Source: Hyperoodon ampullatus (Eukaryota > Chordata > Mammalia > Artiodactyla > Ziphiidae). Taken from it: DNA of 64,000 bases. Below, piece after piece: positions 10,435-24,346 of this stretch. The notes under the pieces are model-generated. The model had not been told where the DNA came from, searched no databases, and saw nothing but the letters and a program-made list of their open reading frames with translations. How positions within the stretch are numbered: the first letter of the stretch is position 1; every line of letters starts with the position of its first letter. The DNA is taken from NCBI GenBank assembly GCA_949752795.1, contig CATKHW010000061.1, positions 2,294,001 through 2,358,000 on the forward strand, written 5' to 3'. The translations under genes were made by a program, and so were the position numbers.

Positions 10435-12173
10435 CAACTTGGATACACCTTAAGTATCCCAGAAAATATAAACATGGTTCAAAAAATTGTGGTACATACG
10501 TACGATGGAATATCTCTCAGCCATGAAATCAATGTCATAAGACCAGTAGCAGCAAAATCGGTGGATTCAGGTACGATGATTCTAAGTGAAATAAGTCACA
10601 CAGAAAAAGAAACTTATCATAAGATATCACTTATGAAGATCCTGTAAACATGGCTACACTTGAACTGAGTTAGGAAACAGAACAGTGTCTCACATTTAGA
10701 AAACACTCTTATGCCTGCTTAAGGGGGAAGGAGAGGTGGGGTGATGCATAAAACCAGAGTTTGATATAAGCACAGGTACCGTTCCAAAAACCAACTATGG
10801 AATAGACAAGACCTACACCGTCCTCAGTGAAAGGGACTCAAAACCCCATATTTCCCGCAGAGGAAAATATCTGACTAGTAAGAATCTTAAAACCTATGTA
10901 TAGATATGTCTCCGTAAGGGAATCAAGTGTGTCTAGACTGGCATAAACATGGCAGCGAGAATCAGCTCAAACCCACTATAAAAAGGAATTTCAAAAACAA
11001 AACAAAAAAACTGGGAAATTCTTTACAATTCCTTCAGGGTCTCTGATGAAAGCTGGAATGACCCTATCTACAATGACAGCTGGATGTGGCATAAGGAGGG
11101 ACACTTGGGACTGAGACGATTGGTGAGATTGGGTGAGCAAATGCACACCCTTTAAAGCAATAATGCATGGCACCCATTCCATGGGTCCGAACTCTCCAGG
11201 TTGAAGGGAATATTACTACAGCTATAACATGTGCGGGAAACCTAGAGAACGGACACACTGTGAATACGAAAGGTTTCTAAAACTCAACGAATAGTCCCTC
11301 TCCTGGTGCTCCGGTTTGACTTTCCGTCTGCTTTACTATCAACCTCCCAACTTGGAGAGACAGCCCCTTTAAGCTCTTGGTTCACACAGGTTGCCAATTT
11401 GGCAGAGGATGAAAGGGAAGAGGGAGAACCAATGAGAGAGTAGCTGTTAGGCATTTGGACGGGCACATATCACTGTAATTTCCTGGCAGGAAGAAGAATT
11501 AACCAAATTCTCAGCCACCCACCGGGAACCAGTATAGGTCCTGAGCCAAAATTTTGGACTTGCGGTCAGCTCTCCAAAAACGAGTTGAAAAATGGAGCTC
11601 AGGGACACAGCAATTCACAAACTGGCCGAGTAATAAAGGACACCTATCGTCCAAAAATCTGTTGACGGAAGGCAACGAGGCGGACTTGAAAGCGAGGCAG
11701 AATAGCAGGAAACAGATTTCAAGAGGTACGTTGGAATCGCCTTTAAAGCACAGGAAGAGGGGCACAACTTCGACAATGATGCACTTGGCCAAAAAGGGCG
11801 TATGCGTTTTCTCCTGAATATATTCAGGAGAAAACGCATACGCCCTTTTTGGCCAAGCAAGCAAGCGGGCAATGCAAATCTGCACTACAAAGAAGTATCA
11901 CTTCCCACCGGTCAAAAGGGACATCCACAAAATGTGTAAGAACAAGAAAGGCAACACAGGCCCTGGAGAACAGGGAGCCTTGTTATGCTGATGGGCGGGA
12001 TGTAAATTGCCAACTGCCTCTCTGGAGGAGTGCATTCTGTTCCCTACAACAAGTAAAGAACAGAGCTACAGAGCCAAGGGCACTACCAGTCTAGGGAATA
12101 TACCTTGGGAAAACTGAAAATCAATAAGACAGAGCCACCCCAAAATTTAGGGCTGCACTGCATACAAGGACCT
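10435..12173. repeat. Satellite monomer M7
   Basis: Length is 1,739 bp and the palindrome is intact at 11784-11857. The 5' half has GTACATACG near 10491 and a private AAAATCGG near 10555. From about 11518 onward it is the start of the 12,173-bp duplicated tract and matches M14 from 23691, including CTGAGCC near 11541, GCTCTCC near 11569 and GGCAACAC near 11950. Confidence 0.97.
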
Positions 12174-13913
12174 CAACTTGGATACACCTTAAGTATCCCA
12201 GAAAATATAAACATGGTTCAAAAAATTGTGGTACTTACGTACGATGGAATATCCCTCAGCCATGAAATCAATGTCATAAGACCAGTAGCAGCAAAATGGG
12301 TGGATTCAGGTACGATGATTCTAAGTGAAATAAGTCACACAGAAAAAGAAACTTATCATAAGATATCACTTATGAAGATCCTGTAAACATGGCTACACTT
12401 GAACTGAGTTAGGAAAGAGAACAGTGTCTCACATTTAGAAAACACTCTTATACCTGCTTAAGGGGGAAGGAGAGGTGGGGTGATGCATAAAACCAGAGTT
12501 TGATATAAGCACAGGTACCGTTCCAAAAACCAACTATGGAATAGACAAGACCTACACCGTCCTCAGTGAAAGGGACTCAAAACCCCATATTTCCCGCAGA
12601 GGAAAATATCTGACTAGTAAGAATCTTAAAACCTATGTATAGATATGTCTCCGTAAGGGAATCAAGTGTGTCTAGACTGGCATAAACATGGCAGCGAGAA
12701 TCAGCTCAAACCCACTATAAAAAGGAATTTCAAAAACAAAACAAAAAAAACTGGGAAATTCTTTACAATTCCTTCAGGGTCTCTGATGAAAGCTGGAATG
12801 ACCCTATCTACAACGACAGCTGGATGTGGCATAAGGAGGGACACTTGGGACTGAGACGATTGGTGAGATTGGGTGAGCAAATGCAGACCCTTTAAAGCAA
12901 TAATGCTTGGCACCCATTCCATGGGTCCGAACTCTCCAGGTTGAAGGGAATATTACTACAGCTATAACATGTGCGGGAAACCTAGAGAACGGACACACTG
13001 TGAATATGAAAGTGTTCTAAAACGCAACGAATAAACCCTCTCCTGGTGCTCCGGATTGACTTTCCGGCTGCTTTACTATCAACCTCCCAACTTGGAGAGA
13101 CAGCCCCTTTAACCTCCTGGTTCGCACAGGTTGCCAATTTGGCAGAGGATGAAAGGGAAGAGGGAGAACCAATGAGAGAGTAGCTGTTAGGCATTTGGAC
13201 GGGCACATATCACTGTAATTTCCCGGCAGGAAGAAGAATTAACCAAATTCTCAGCCACCCACCGGGAACCAGTATAGGTCCTGAACCAAAATTTTGGACT
13301 TGCGGTCAGCTCACCAAAAACGAGTTGAAAAATGGAGCTCAGGGGCACAGCAATTCACAAACTGGCCGAGTAATAAAGGACAACTATCGTTCAAAAATCT
13401 GATGAGGGAAGGCAACGAGGCAGACTTGAAAGCGAGGCAGAATAGCAGGAAACAGATTTCAAGAGGTATGTTGGAATCGCCTTTAAAGCACAGGAAGAGG
13501 GGCACAACTTCGACAATGATGCACTTGGCCAAAAAGGGCGTATGCGTTTTCTCCTGAATATATTCAGGAGAAAACGCATACGCCCTTTTTGGCCAAGCAA
13601 GCAAGCGGGCAATGCAAATCTGCACTACAAAGAAGTATCACTTCCCACCGGTCAAAAGGGACATCCACAAAATGTGTAAGAACAAGAAAGGCAAGACAGG
13701 CCCTGGAGAACAGGGAGCCTTGTTATGCTGATGGGCGGGATGTAAATTGCCAACTGCCTCTCTGGAGGAGTGCATTCTGTTCCCTACAACAAGTAAAGAA
13801 CAGAGCTACAGAGCCAAGGGCACTACCAGTCTAGGGAATATACCTTGGGAAAACTGAAAATCAATAAGACAGAGCCACCCCAAAATTTAGGGCTGCACTG
13901 CATACAAGGACCT
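12174..13913. repeat. Satellite monomer M8 (1,740 bp)
   Basis: The unit is one base longer because the A-run at 12743-12750 has eight A instead of seven. The palindrome is at 13524-13597. Diagnostic bases are AATGCTTGG near 12902, TGAAAGTGTTCT near 13006, CGTTCAAAAATCTGATGAGG near 13388 and GGTATGTTGG near 13466. It is the near-identical partner of M15. Confidence 0.97.
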
Positions 13914-15652
13914 CAACTTGGATACACCTTAAGTATCCCAGAAAATATAAACATGGTTCAAAAAATTGTGGTACATACGTACGATGGAATATCCCTCAGC
14001 CATGAAATCAATGTCATAAGACCAGTAGTAGCAAAATGGGTGGATTCAGGTACGATGATTCTAAGTGAAATAAGTCACACAGAAAAAGAAACTTATCATA
14101 AGATATCACTTATGAAGATCCTGTAAACATGGCTACACTTGAACTGAGTTAGGAAAGAGAACAGTGTCTCACATTTAGAAAACACTCTTATACCTGCTTA
14201 AGGGGGAAGGAGAGGTGGGGTGATGCATAAAACCAGAGTTTGATATAAGCACAGGTACCGTTCCAAAAACCAACTATGGAATAGACAAGACCTACACCGT
14301 CCTCAGTGAAAGGGACTCAAAACCCCATATTTCCCGCAGAGGAAAGTATCTGACTAGTAAGAATCTTAAAACCTATGTATTGATATGTCTCCGTAAGGGA
14401 ATCAAGTGTGTCTAGACTGGCATAAACATGGCAGCGAGAATCAGCTCAAACCCACTATAAAAAGGAATTTCAAAAACAAAACAAAAAAACTGGGAAATTC
14501 TTTACAATTCCTTCAGGGTCTCTGATGAAAGCTGGAATGACCCTATCTACAACGACAGCTGGATGTGGCATAAGGAGGGACACTTGGGACTGAGATGATT
14601 GGTGAGATTGGGTGAGCAAATGCAGACCCTTTAAAGCAATAATGCATGGCACCCATTCCATGGGTCCCAACTCTCCAGGTTGAAGGGAATATTACTACAG
14701 CTATAACATGTGCGGGAAACCTAGGGAACGGACACACTGTGAATACGAAAGGTTTCTAAAACTCAACGCATAGTCCCTCTCCTGGTGCTCCGGTTTGACT
14801 TTCCGTCTGCTTTACTATCAACCTCCCAACTTGGAGAGACAGCCCCTTTAACCTCTTGGTTCGCACAGGTTGCCAATTTGGCAGAGGATGAAAGGGAAGA
14901 GGGAGAACCAATGAGAGAGTAGCTGTTAGGCATTTGGACGGGCACATATCACTGTAATTTCCCGGCAGGAAGAAGAATTAAACAAATTCTCAGCCACCCA
15001 CCGGGAACCAGTATAGGTCCTGAACCAAAATTTTGGACTTGTGGTTAGCTCACCAAAAACGAGTTGAAAAATGGAGCTCAGGGGCACAGCAATTCACAAA
15101 CTGGCCGAGTAATAAAGGACAACTATCGTCCAAAAATCTGTTGAGGGAAGGCAACGAGGCGGACTTGAAAGCGAGGCAGGAGAGCAGGAAACAGATTTCA
15201 AGAGGTACGTTGGAATCGACTTTAAAGCACAGGAAGAGGGTCACAACTTCGACAATGATGCACTTGGCCAAAAAGGGCGTATGCGTTTTCTCCTGAATAT
15301 ATTCAGGAGAAAACGCATACGCCCTTTTTGGCCAAGCAAGCAAGCGGGCAATGCAAATCTGCACTACAAAGAAGTATCACTTCCCACCGGTCAAAAGGGA
15401 CATCCACAAAATGTGTAAGAACAGGAAAGGCAAGACAGGCCCTGGAGAACAGGGAGCCTTGTTATGCTGATGGGCGGGATGTAAATTGCCAACTGCCTCT
15501 CTGGAGGAGTGCATTCTGTTCCCTAAAACAAGTAAAGAACAGAGCTACAGAGCCAAGGGCACTACCAGTCTAGGGAATATAACTTGGGAAAACTGAAAAT
15601 CAATAAGACAGAGCCACCCCAAAATTTAGGGCTGCACTGCATACAAGGACCT
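13914..15652. repeat. Satellite monomer M9
   Basis: Length is 1,739 bp and the palindrome is at 15263-15336. Diagnostic bases are GTACATACG near 13971, GTAGTAGC near 14024, CTTGTGGTTAGC near 15039, CAGGAGAGC near 15177, TCGACTT near 15217 and ATAACTTGGG near 15579. It pairs with M16. It differs from M16 at GGTCCCAAC near 14664 (GGTCCGAAC in M16) and TTAAACAAA near 14978 (TTAACCAAA in M16). Confidence 0.97.
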
Positions 15653-17391
15653 CAACTTGGATACACCTTAAGTATCCCAGAAAATATAAACATGGTTCAA
15701 AAAATTGTGGTACTTACGTACGATGGAATATCCCTCAGCCATGAAATCAATGTCATAAGACCAGTAGCAGCAAAATGGGTGGATTCAGGTACGATGATTC
15801 TAAGTGAAATAAGTCACACAGAAAAAGAAACTTATCATAAGATATCACTTATGAAGATCCTGTAAACATGGCTACACTTGAACTGAGTTAGGAAAGAGAA
15901 CAGTGTCTCACATTTAGAAAACACTCTTATACCTGCTTAAGGGGGAAGGAGAGGTGGGGTGATGCATAAAACCAGAGTTTGATATAAGCACAGGTACCGT
16001 TCCAAAAACCAACTATGGAATAGACAAGACCTACACCGTCCTCAGTGAAAGGGACTCAAAACCCCATATTTCCCGCAGAGGAAAATATCTGACTAGTAAG
16101 AATCTTAAAACCTATGTATAGATATGTCTCCGTAAGGGAATCAAGTGTGTCTAGACTGGCATAAACATGGCAGCGAGAATCAGCTCAAACCCACTATAAA
16201 AAGGAATTTCAAAAACAAAACAAAAAAACTGGGAAATTCTTTACAATTCCTTCAGGGTCTCTGATGAAAGCTGGAATGACCCTATCTACAATGACAGCTG
16301 GATGTGGCATAAGGAGGGACACTTGGGACTGAGACGATTGGTGAGATTGGGTGAGCAAATGCACACCCTTTAAAGCAATAATGCATGGCACCCATTCCAT
16401 GGGTCCGAACTCTCCAGGTTGAAGGGAATATTACTACAGCTATAACATGTGCGGGAAACCTAGAGAACGGACACACTGTGAATACGAAAGGTTTCTAAAA
16501 CTCAACGAATAGTCCCTCTCCTGGTGCTCCGGTTTGACTTTCCGTCTGCTTTACTATCAACCTCCCAACTTGGAGAGACAGCCCCTTTAACCTCTTGGTT
16601 CGCACAGGTTGCCAATTTGGCAGAGGATGAAAGGGAAGAGGGAGAACCAATGAGAGAGTAGCTGTTAGGCATTTGGACGGGCACATATCACTGTAATTTC
16701 CTGGCAGGAAGAAGAATTAACCAAATTCTCAGCCACCCACCGGGAACCAGTATAGGTCCTGAGCCAAAATTTTGGACTTGCGGTCAGCTCTCCAAAAACG
16801 AGTTGAAAAATGGAGCTCAGGGACACAGCAATTCACAAACTGACCGAGTAATAAAGGACACCTATCGTCCAAAAATCTGTTGACGGAAGGCAACGAGGCG
16901 GACTTGAAAGCGAGGCAGAATAGCAGGAAACAGATTTCAAGAGGTACGTTGGAATCGCCTTTAAAGCACAGGAAGAGGGGCACAACTTCGACAATGATGC
17001 ACTTGGCCAAAAAGGGCGTATGCGTTTTCTCCTGAATATATTCAGGAGAAAACGCATACGCCCTTTTTGGCCAAGCAAGCAAGCGGGCAATGCAAATCTG
17101 CACTACAAAGAAGTATCACTTCCCACCGGTCAAAAGGGACATCCACAAAATGTGTAAGAACCAGAAAGGCAAGACAGGCCCTGGAGAACAGGGAGCCTTG
17201 TTATGCTGATGGGCGGGATGTAAATTGCCAACTGCCTCTCTGGAGGAGTGCATTCTGTTCCCTAAAAAAAGTAAAGAACAGAGCTACAGAGCCAAGGGCA
17301 CTACCAGTCTAGGGAATATACCTTGGGAAAACTGAAAATCAATAAGACAGAGCCACCCCAAAATTTAGGGCTGCACTGCATACAAGGACCT
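15653..17391. repeat. Satellite monomer M10
   Basis: Length is 1,739 bp and the palindrome is at 17002-17075. Diagnostic bases are GTATAGATATG near 16117, TTTCCTGGC near 16697, CTGAGCC near 16759, CTGACCGAG near 16840, GAACCAGAAAG near 17158 and CTAAAAAAAG near 17262. It pairs with M17. Confidence 0.97.
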
Positions 17392-19130
17392 CAACTTGGA
17401 TACACCTTAAGTATCCCAGAAAATATAAACATGGTTCAAAAAATTGTGGTACTTACGTACGATGGAATATCCCTCAGCCATGAAATCAATGTCATAAGAC
17501 CAGTAGCAGCAAAATGGGTGGATTCAGGTACGATGATTCTAAGTGAAATAAGTCACACAGAAAAAGAAACTTATCATAAGATATCACTTATGAAGATCCT
17601 GTAAACATGGCTACACTTGAACTGAGTTAGGAAAGAGAACAGTGTCTCACATTTAGAAAACACTCTTATACCTGTTTAAGGGGGAAGGAGAGGTGGGGTG
17701 ATGCATAAAACCAGAGTTTGATATAAGCACAGGTACCGTTCCAAAAACCAACTATGGAATAGACAAGACCTACACCGTCCTCAGTGAAACGGACTCAAAA
17801 CCCCATATTTCCCGCAGAGGAAAATATCAGACTAGTAAGAATCTTAAAACCTATGTATTGATATGTCTCCGTAAGGGAATCAAGTGTGTCTAGACTGGCA
17901 TAAACATGGCAGCGAGAATCAGCTCAAACCCACTATAAAAAGGAATTTCAAAAACAAAACAAAAAAACTGGGAAATTCTTTACAATTCCTTCAGGGTCTC
18001 TGATGAAAGCTGGAATGACCCTATCTACAACGACAGCTGGATGTGGCATAAGGAGGGACACTTGGGACTGAGAGGATTGGTGAGATTGGGTGAGCAAATG
18101 CAGACCCTTTAAAGCAATAATGCATGGCACCCATTCCATGGGTCCGAACTCTCCAGGTTGAAGGGAATATTACTACAGCTATAACATGTGCGGGAAACCT
18201 AGAGAACGGACACACTGTGAATACGAAAGGTTTCTAAAACTCAAAGAATAGTCCCTCTCCTGGTGCTCCGGTTTGACTTTCCGTCTGCTTTACTATCAAC
18301 CTCGCAACTTGGAGAGACAGCCCCTTTAACCTCTTGGTTCGCACAGGTTGCCAATTTGGCAGAGGATGAAAGGGAAGAGGGAGAACCAATGAGAGAGTAG
18401 CTGTTAGGCATTTGGACGGGCACATATCACTGTAATTTCCCGGCAGGAAGAAGAATTAACCAAATTCTCAGCCACCCACCGGGAACCAGTATAGGTCCTG
18501 AACCAGAATTTTGGACTTGCGGTCAGCTCACCAAAAACGAGTTGAAAAATGGAGCTCAGGGGCACAGCAATTCACAAACTGGCCGAGTAATAAAGGACAA
18601 CTATCGTCCAAAAATCTGTTGAGGGAAGGCAACGAGGCGGACTTGAAAGCGAGGCAGAATAGCAGGAAACAGATTTCAAGAGGTACGTTGGAATCGCCTT
18701 TAAAGCACAGGAAGAGGGGCACAACTTCGACAATGATGCACTTGGCCAAAAAGGGCGTATACGTTTTCTCCTGAATATATTCAGGAGAAAACGCATACGC
18801 CCTTTTTGGCCAAGCAAGAAAGCGGGCAATGCAAATCTGCACTACAAAGAAGTATCACTTCCCACCGGTCAAAGGGGACATCCACAAAATGTGTAAGAAC
18901 AAGAAAGGCAAGACAGGCCCTGGAGAACAGGGAGCCTTGTTATGCTGATGGGTGGGATGTAAATTGCCAACTGCCTCTCTGGAGGAGTGCATTCTGTTCC
19001 CTACAACAAGTAAAGAACAGAGCTACAGAGCCAAGGGCACTACCAGTCTAGGGAATATACCTTGGGAAAACTGAAAATCAATAAGACAGAGCCACCCCAA
19101 AATTTAGGGCTGCACTGCATACAAGGATCT
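17392..19130. repeat. Satellite monomer M11
   Basis: Length is 1,739 bp and the palindrome is at 18741-18814, with a G-to-A at 18761 that partner M18 lacks. Diagnostic bases are CCTGTTTAAG near 17671, GAAACGGAC near 17786, TATCAGACT near 17825, CCTCGCAAC near 18300, CCAGAATTTTGG near 18503 and CAAGAAAGCGG near 18815. Confidence 0.97.
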
Positions 19131-20868
19131 CAACTTGGATACACCTTAAGTATCCCAGAAAATATAAACATGGTTCAAAAACTTGTGGTACTTACGTACG
19201 ATGGAATATCCCTCAGCCATGAAATCAATGTCATAAGACCAGTAGCAGCAAAATGGGTGGATTCAGGTACGATGATTCTAAGTGAAATAAGTCACACAGA
19301 AAAAGAAACTTATCATAAGATATCACTTATGAAGATCCTGTAAACATGGCTACACTTGAACTGAGTTAGGAAAGAGAACAGTGTCTCACATTTAGAAAAC
19401 ACTCTTATACCTGCTTAAGGGGGAAGGAGAGGTGGGGTGATGCATAAAACCAGAGTTTGATATAAGCACAGGTACCGTTCCAAAAACCAACTATGGAATA
19501 GACAAGACCTACACCGTCCTCAGCGAAAGGGACTCAAAACCCCATATTTCCCGCAGAGGAAAATATCTGACTAGTAAGAATCTTAAAACCTATGTATTGA
19601 TATGTCTCCGTAAGGGAATCAAGTGTGTCTAGACTGGCATAAACATGGCAGCGAGAATCAGCTCAAACCGACTATAAAAAGGAATTTCAAAAACAAAACA
19701 AAAAACTGGGAAATTCTTTACAATTCCTTCAGGGTCTCTGATGAAAGCTGGAATGACCCTATCTACAACGACAGCAGAATGTGGCATAAGGAGGGACACT
19801 TGGGACTGAGACGATTGGTGAGATTGGGTGAGCAAATGCAGACCCTTTAAAGCAATAATGCATGGCACCCATTCCATGGGTCCCAACTCTCCAGGTTGAA
19901 GGGAATATTACTACAGCTATAACATGTGCGGGAAACCTAGAGAACGGACACACTGTGAATACGAAAGGTTTCTAAAACTCAACGAATAGTCCCACTCCTG
20001 GTGCTCCGGTTTGACTTTCCGGCTGCTTTACTATCAACCTCCCAACTTGGAGAGACAGCCCCTTTAACCTCTTGGTTCGCACAGGTTGCCAATTTGGCAG
20101 AGGATGAAAGGGAAGAGGGAGAACCAATGAGAGAGTAGCTGTTAGGCATTTGGACGGGCACATATCACTGTAATTTCCCGGCAGGAAGAAGAATTAACCA
20201 AATTCTCAGCCACCCACCGGGAACCAGTATAGGTCCTGAACCAAAATTTTGGACTTGCGGTCAGCTCACCAAAAACGAGTTGAAAAATGGAGCTCAGGGG
20301 CACAGCAATTCACAAACTGGCCGAGTAATAAAGGACAACTATCGTCCAAAAATCTGTTGAGGGAAGGCAACGAGGCGGACTTGAAAGCGAGGCAGAATAG
20401 CAGGAAACAGATTTCAAGAGGTACGTTGGAATCGCCTTTAAAGCACAGGAAGAGGGGCACAACTTCGACAATGATGCACTTGGCCAAAAAGGGCGTATGC
20501 GTTTTCTCCTGAATATATTGAGGAGAAAACGCATACGCCCTTTTTGGCCAAGCAAGCAAGCGGGCAATGCAAATCTGCACTACAAAGAAGTATCACTTCC
20601 CACCGGTCAAAAGGGACATCCACAAAATGTGTAAGAACAAGAAAGGCAAGACAGGCCCTGGAGAACAGGGAGCCTTGTTATGCTGATGGGCGGGATGTAA
20701 ATTGCCAACTGCCTCTCTGGAGGAGTGCATTCTGTTCCCTAAAGCAAGTAAAGAACAGAGCTACAGAGCCAAGGGCACTACCAGTCTAGGGAATATACCT
20801 TGGGAAAACTGAAAATCAATAAGACAGAGCCACCCCAAAATTTAGGGCTGCACTGCATACAAGGGCCT
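19131..20868. repeat. Satellite monomer M12 (1,738 bp)
   Basis: The unit is one base shorter because the A-run at 19700-19705 has six A. The palindrome at 20479-20552 has C-to-G at 20520 near its centre, which breaks one pair. Diagnostic bases are AAAACTTGTGG near 19178, ACCGACTAT near 19667, ACAGCAGAATG near 19770 and GTCCCACTCC near 19988. It pairs with M19, and part of the set recurs in M22. Confidence 0.97.
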
Positions 20869-22607
20869 CAACTTGGATACACCTTAAGTATCCCAGAAAA
20901 TATAAACATGGTTCAAAAAATTGTGGTACTTACGTACGATGGAATATCCCTCAGCCATGAAATCAATGTCATAAGACCAGTAGCAGCAAAATGGGTGGAT
21001 TCAGGTACGATGATTCTAAGTGAAATAAGTCACACAGAAAAAGAAACTTATCATAAGATATCACTTATGAAGATCCTGTAAACATGGCTACACTTGAACT
21101 GAGTTAGGAAAGAGAACAGTGTCTCACATTTAGAAAACACTCTTATACCTGCTTAAGGGGGAAGGAGAGGTGGGGTGATGCATAAAACCAGAGTTTGATA
21201 TAAGCACAGGTACCGTTCCAAAAACCAACTATGGAATAGACAAGACCTACACCGTCTTCAGCGAAAGGGACTCAAAACCCCATATTTCCCGCAGAGGAAA
21301 ATATCTGACTAGTAAGAATCTTAAAACCTATGTATTGATATGTCTCCGTAAGGGAATCAAGTGTGTCTAGACTGGCATAAACATGGCAGCGAGAATCAGC
21401 TCAAACCCACTATAAAAAGGAATTTCAAAAACAAAACAAAAAAACTGGGAAATTCTTTGCAATTCCTTCAGGGTCTCTGATGAAAGCTGGAATGACCCTA
21501 TCTACAACGACAGCTGGATGTGGCATAAGGAGGGACACTTGGGACTGAGACGATTGGTGAGAGTGGGTGAGCAAATGCACACCCTTTAAAGCAGTAATGC
21601 ATGGCACCCATTCCATGGGTCCGAACTCTCCAGGTTGAAGGGAATATTACTACAGCTATAACATGTGCGGGAAACCTAGAGAACGGACACACTGTGAATA
21701 CGAAAGGTTTCTAAAACTCAACGAATAATCCCTCTCCTGGTGCTCCGGTTTGACTTTCCGTCTGCTTTACTATCAATCTCCCAACTTGGAGAGCCAGCCC
21801 CTTTAACCTCTTGGTTCGCACAGGTTGCCAATTTGGCAGAGGATGAAAGGGAAGAGGGAGAACCAATGAGAGAGTAGCTGTTAGGCATTTGGACGGGCAC
21901 ATATCACTGTAATTTCCCGGCAGGAAGAAGAATTAACCAAATTCTCAGCCACCCACCGGGAACCAGTATAGGTCCTGAACCAAAATTTTGGACTTGCGGT
22001 CAGCTCACCAAAAACGAGTTGAAAAATGGAGCTCAGGGGCACAGCAATTCACAAACTGGCCGAGTAATAAAGGACAACTATCGTCCAAAAATCTGTTGAG
22101 GGAAGGCAACGAGGCGGACTTGAAAGCGAGGCAGAATAGCTGGAAACAGATTTCAAGAGGTACGTTGGAATCGCCTTTAAAGCACAGGAAGAGGGGCACA
22201 ACTTCGACAATGATGCACTTGGCCAAAAAGGGCGTATGCGTTTTCTCCTGAATATATTCAGGAGAAAACGCATACGCCCTTTTTGGCCAAGCAAGCAAGC
22301 GGGCAATGCAAATCTGCACTACAAAGAAGTATCACTTCCCACCGGTCAAAAGGGACATCCACAAAATGTGTAAGAAGAAGAAAGGCAAGACAGGCCCTGG
22401 AGAACAGGGAGCCTTGTTATGCTGATGGGCGGGATGTAAATTGCCAACTGCCTCTCTGGAGGAGTGCATTCTGTTCCCTACAACAAGTAAAGAACAGAGC
22501 TACAGAGCCAAGGGCACTACCAGTCTAGGGAATATACCTTGGGAAAACTGAAAATCAATAAGACAGAGCCACCCCAAAATTTAGGGCTGCACTGCATACA
22601 AGGACCT
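20869..22607. repeat. Satellite monomer M13
   Basis: Length is 1,739 bp and the palindrome is intact at 22218-22291. Diagnostic bases are GTCTTCAGCG near 21253, CTTTGCAATTCC near 21456, GAGAGTGGG near 21560, AATAATCCC near 21723, TCAATCTCC near 21773 and GAGCCAGCC near 21791. M20 is its partner but lacks the last three, see the conversion patch. Confidence 0.97.
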
Positions 22608-24346
22608 CAACTTGGATACACCTTAAGTATCCCAGAAAATATAAACATGGTTCAAAAACTTGTGGTACTTACGTACGATGGAATATCCCTCAGCCATGAA
22701 ATCAATGTCATAAGACCAGTAGCAGCAAAATGGGTGGATTCAGGTACGATGATTCTAAGTGAAATAAGTCACACAGAAAAAGAATCTTATCATAAGATAT
22801 CACTTATGAAGATCCTGTAAACATGGCTACACTTGAACTGAGTTAGGAAAGAGAACAGTGTCTCACATTTAGAAAACACTCTTATACCTGCTTAAGGGGG
22901 AAGGAGAGGTGGGGTGATGCATAAAACCAGAGTTTGATATAAGCACAGGTACCGTTCCAAAAACCAACTATGGAATAGACAAGACCTACACCGTCCTCAG
23001 CGAAAGGGACTCAAAACCCCATATTTCCCGCAGAGGAAAATATCTGACTAGTAAGAATCTTAAAACCTATGTATTGATATGTCTCCGTAAGGAAATCAAG
23101 TGTGTCTAGACTGGCATAAACATGGCAGCGAGAATCAGCTCAAACCCACTATAAAAAGGAATTTCAAAAACAAAACAAAAAAACTGGGAAATTCTTTACA
23201 ATTCCTTCAGGGTCTCTGATGAAGGCTGGAATGACCCTATCTACAACGACAGCTGGATGTGGCATAAGGAGGGACACTTGGGACTGAGACGATTGGTGAG
23301 ATTGGGTGAGCAAATGCAGACCCTTTAAAGCAATAATGCATGGCACCCATTCCATGGGTCCGAACTCTCCAGGTTGAAGGGAATATTACTACAGCTATAA
23401 CATGTGCGGGAAACCTAGAGAACGGACACACTGTGAATACGAAAGGTTTCTAAAACTCAACGCATAGTCCCTCTCCTGGTGCTCCGGTTTGACTTTCCGT
23501 CTGCTTTACTATCAACCTCCCAACTTGGAGAGACAGCCCCTTTAACCTCTTGGTTCGCACAGGTTGCCAATTTGGCAGAGGATGAAAGGGAAGAGGGAGA
23601 ACCAATGAGAGAGTAGCTGTTAGGCATTTGGACGGGCACATATCACTGTAATTTCCCGGCAGGAAGAAGAATTAACCAAATTCTCAGCCGCCCACCGGGA
23701 ACCAGTATAGGTCCTGAGCCAAAATTTTGGACTTGCGGTCAGCTCTCCAAAAACGAGTTGAAAAATGGAGCTCAGGGACACAGCAATTCACAAACTGGCC
23801 GAGTAATAAAGGACACCTATCGTCCAAAAATCTGTTGACGGAAGGCAACGAGGCGGACTTGAAAGCGAGGCAGAATAGCAGGAAACAGATTTCAAGAGGT
23901 ACGTTGGAATCGCCTTTAAAGCACAGGAAGAGGGGCACAACTTCGACAATGATGCACTTGGCCAAAAAGGGCGTATGCGTTTTCTCCTGAATATATTCAG
24001 GAGAAAACGCATACGCCCTTTTTGGCCAAGCAAGCAAGCGGGCAATGCAAATCTGCACTACAAAGAAGTATCACTTCCCACCGGTCAAAAGGGACATCCA
24101 CAAAATGTGTAAGAACAAGAAAGGCAACACAGGCCCTGGAGAACAGGGAGCCTTGTTATGCTGATGGGCGGGATGTAAATTGCCAACTGCCTCTCTGGAG
24201 GAGTGCATTCTGTTCCCTACAACAAGTAAAGAACAGAGCTACAGAGCCAAGGGCACTACCAGTCTAGGGAATATACCTTGGGAAAACTGAAAATCAATAA
24301 GACAGAGCCACCCCAAAATTTAGGGCTGCACTGCATACAAGGACCT
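22608..24346. repeat. Satellite monomer M14
   Basis: Length is 1,739 bp and the palindrome is intact at 23957-24030. It contains the internal junction of the 12,173-bp duplication. Bases up to about 23690 match M21 (GATGAAGGCTGG near 23218), and bases from 23691 match M7 (CTGAGCC, GCTCTCC, GGCAACAC). GCCGCCC at 23687-23693 is shared with M20 only. Confidence 0.97.

Larger units (their letters stand above)
11518..23690. repeat. Seven-unit higher-order block, copy 1 (12,173 bp)
   Basis: Unit-specific variants in M7 (3' part) through M14 (5' part) recur in the same order 12,173 bp further on. They include the eight-A run, the six-A run, the palindrome-centre C-to-G and dozens of single bases. 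The left limit is set by T at 11484 and A at 11517, which differ from their counterparts C at 23657 and G at 23690. From there the copies agree apart from about one difference per kilobase that I could spot. Ordinary neighbouring units differ far more. Confidence 0.93.
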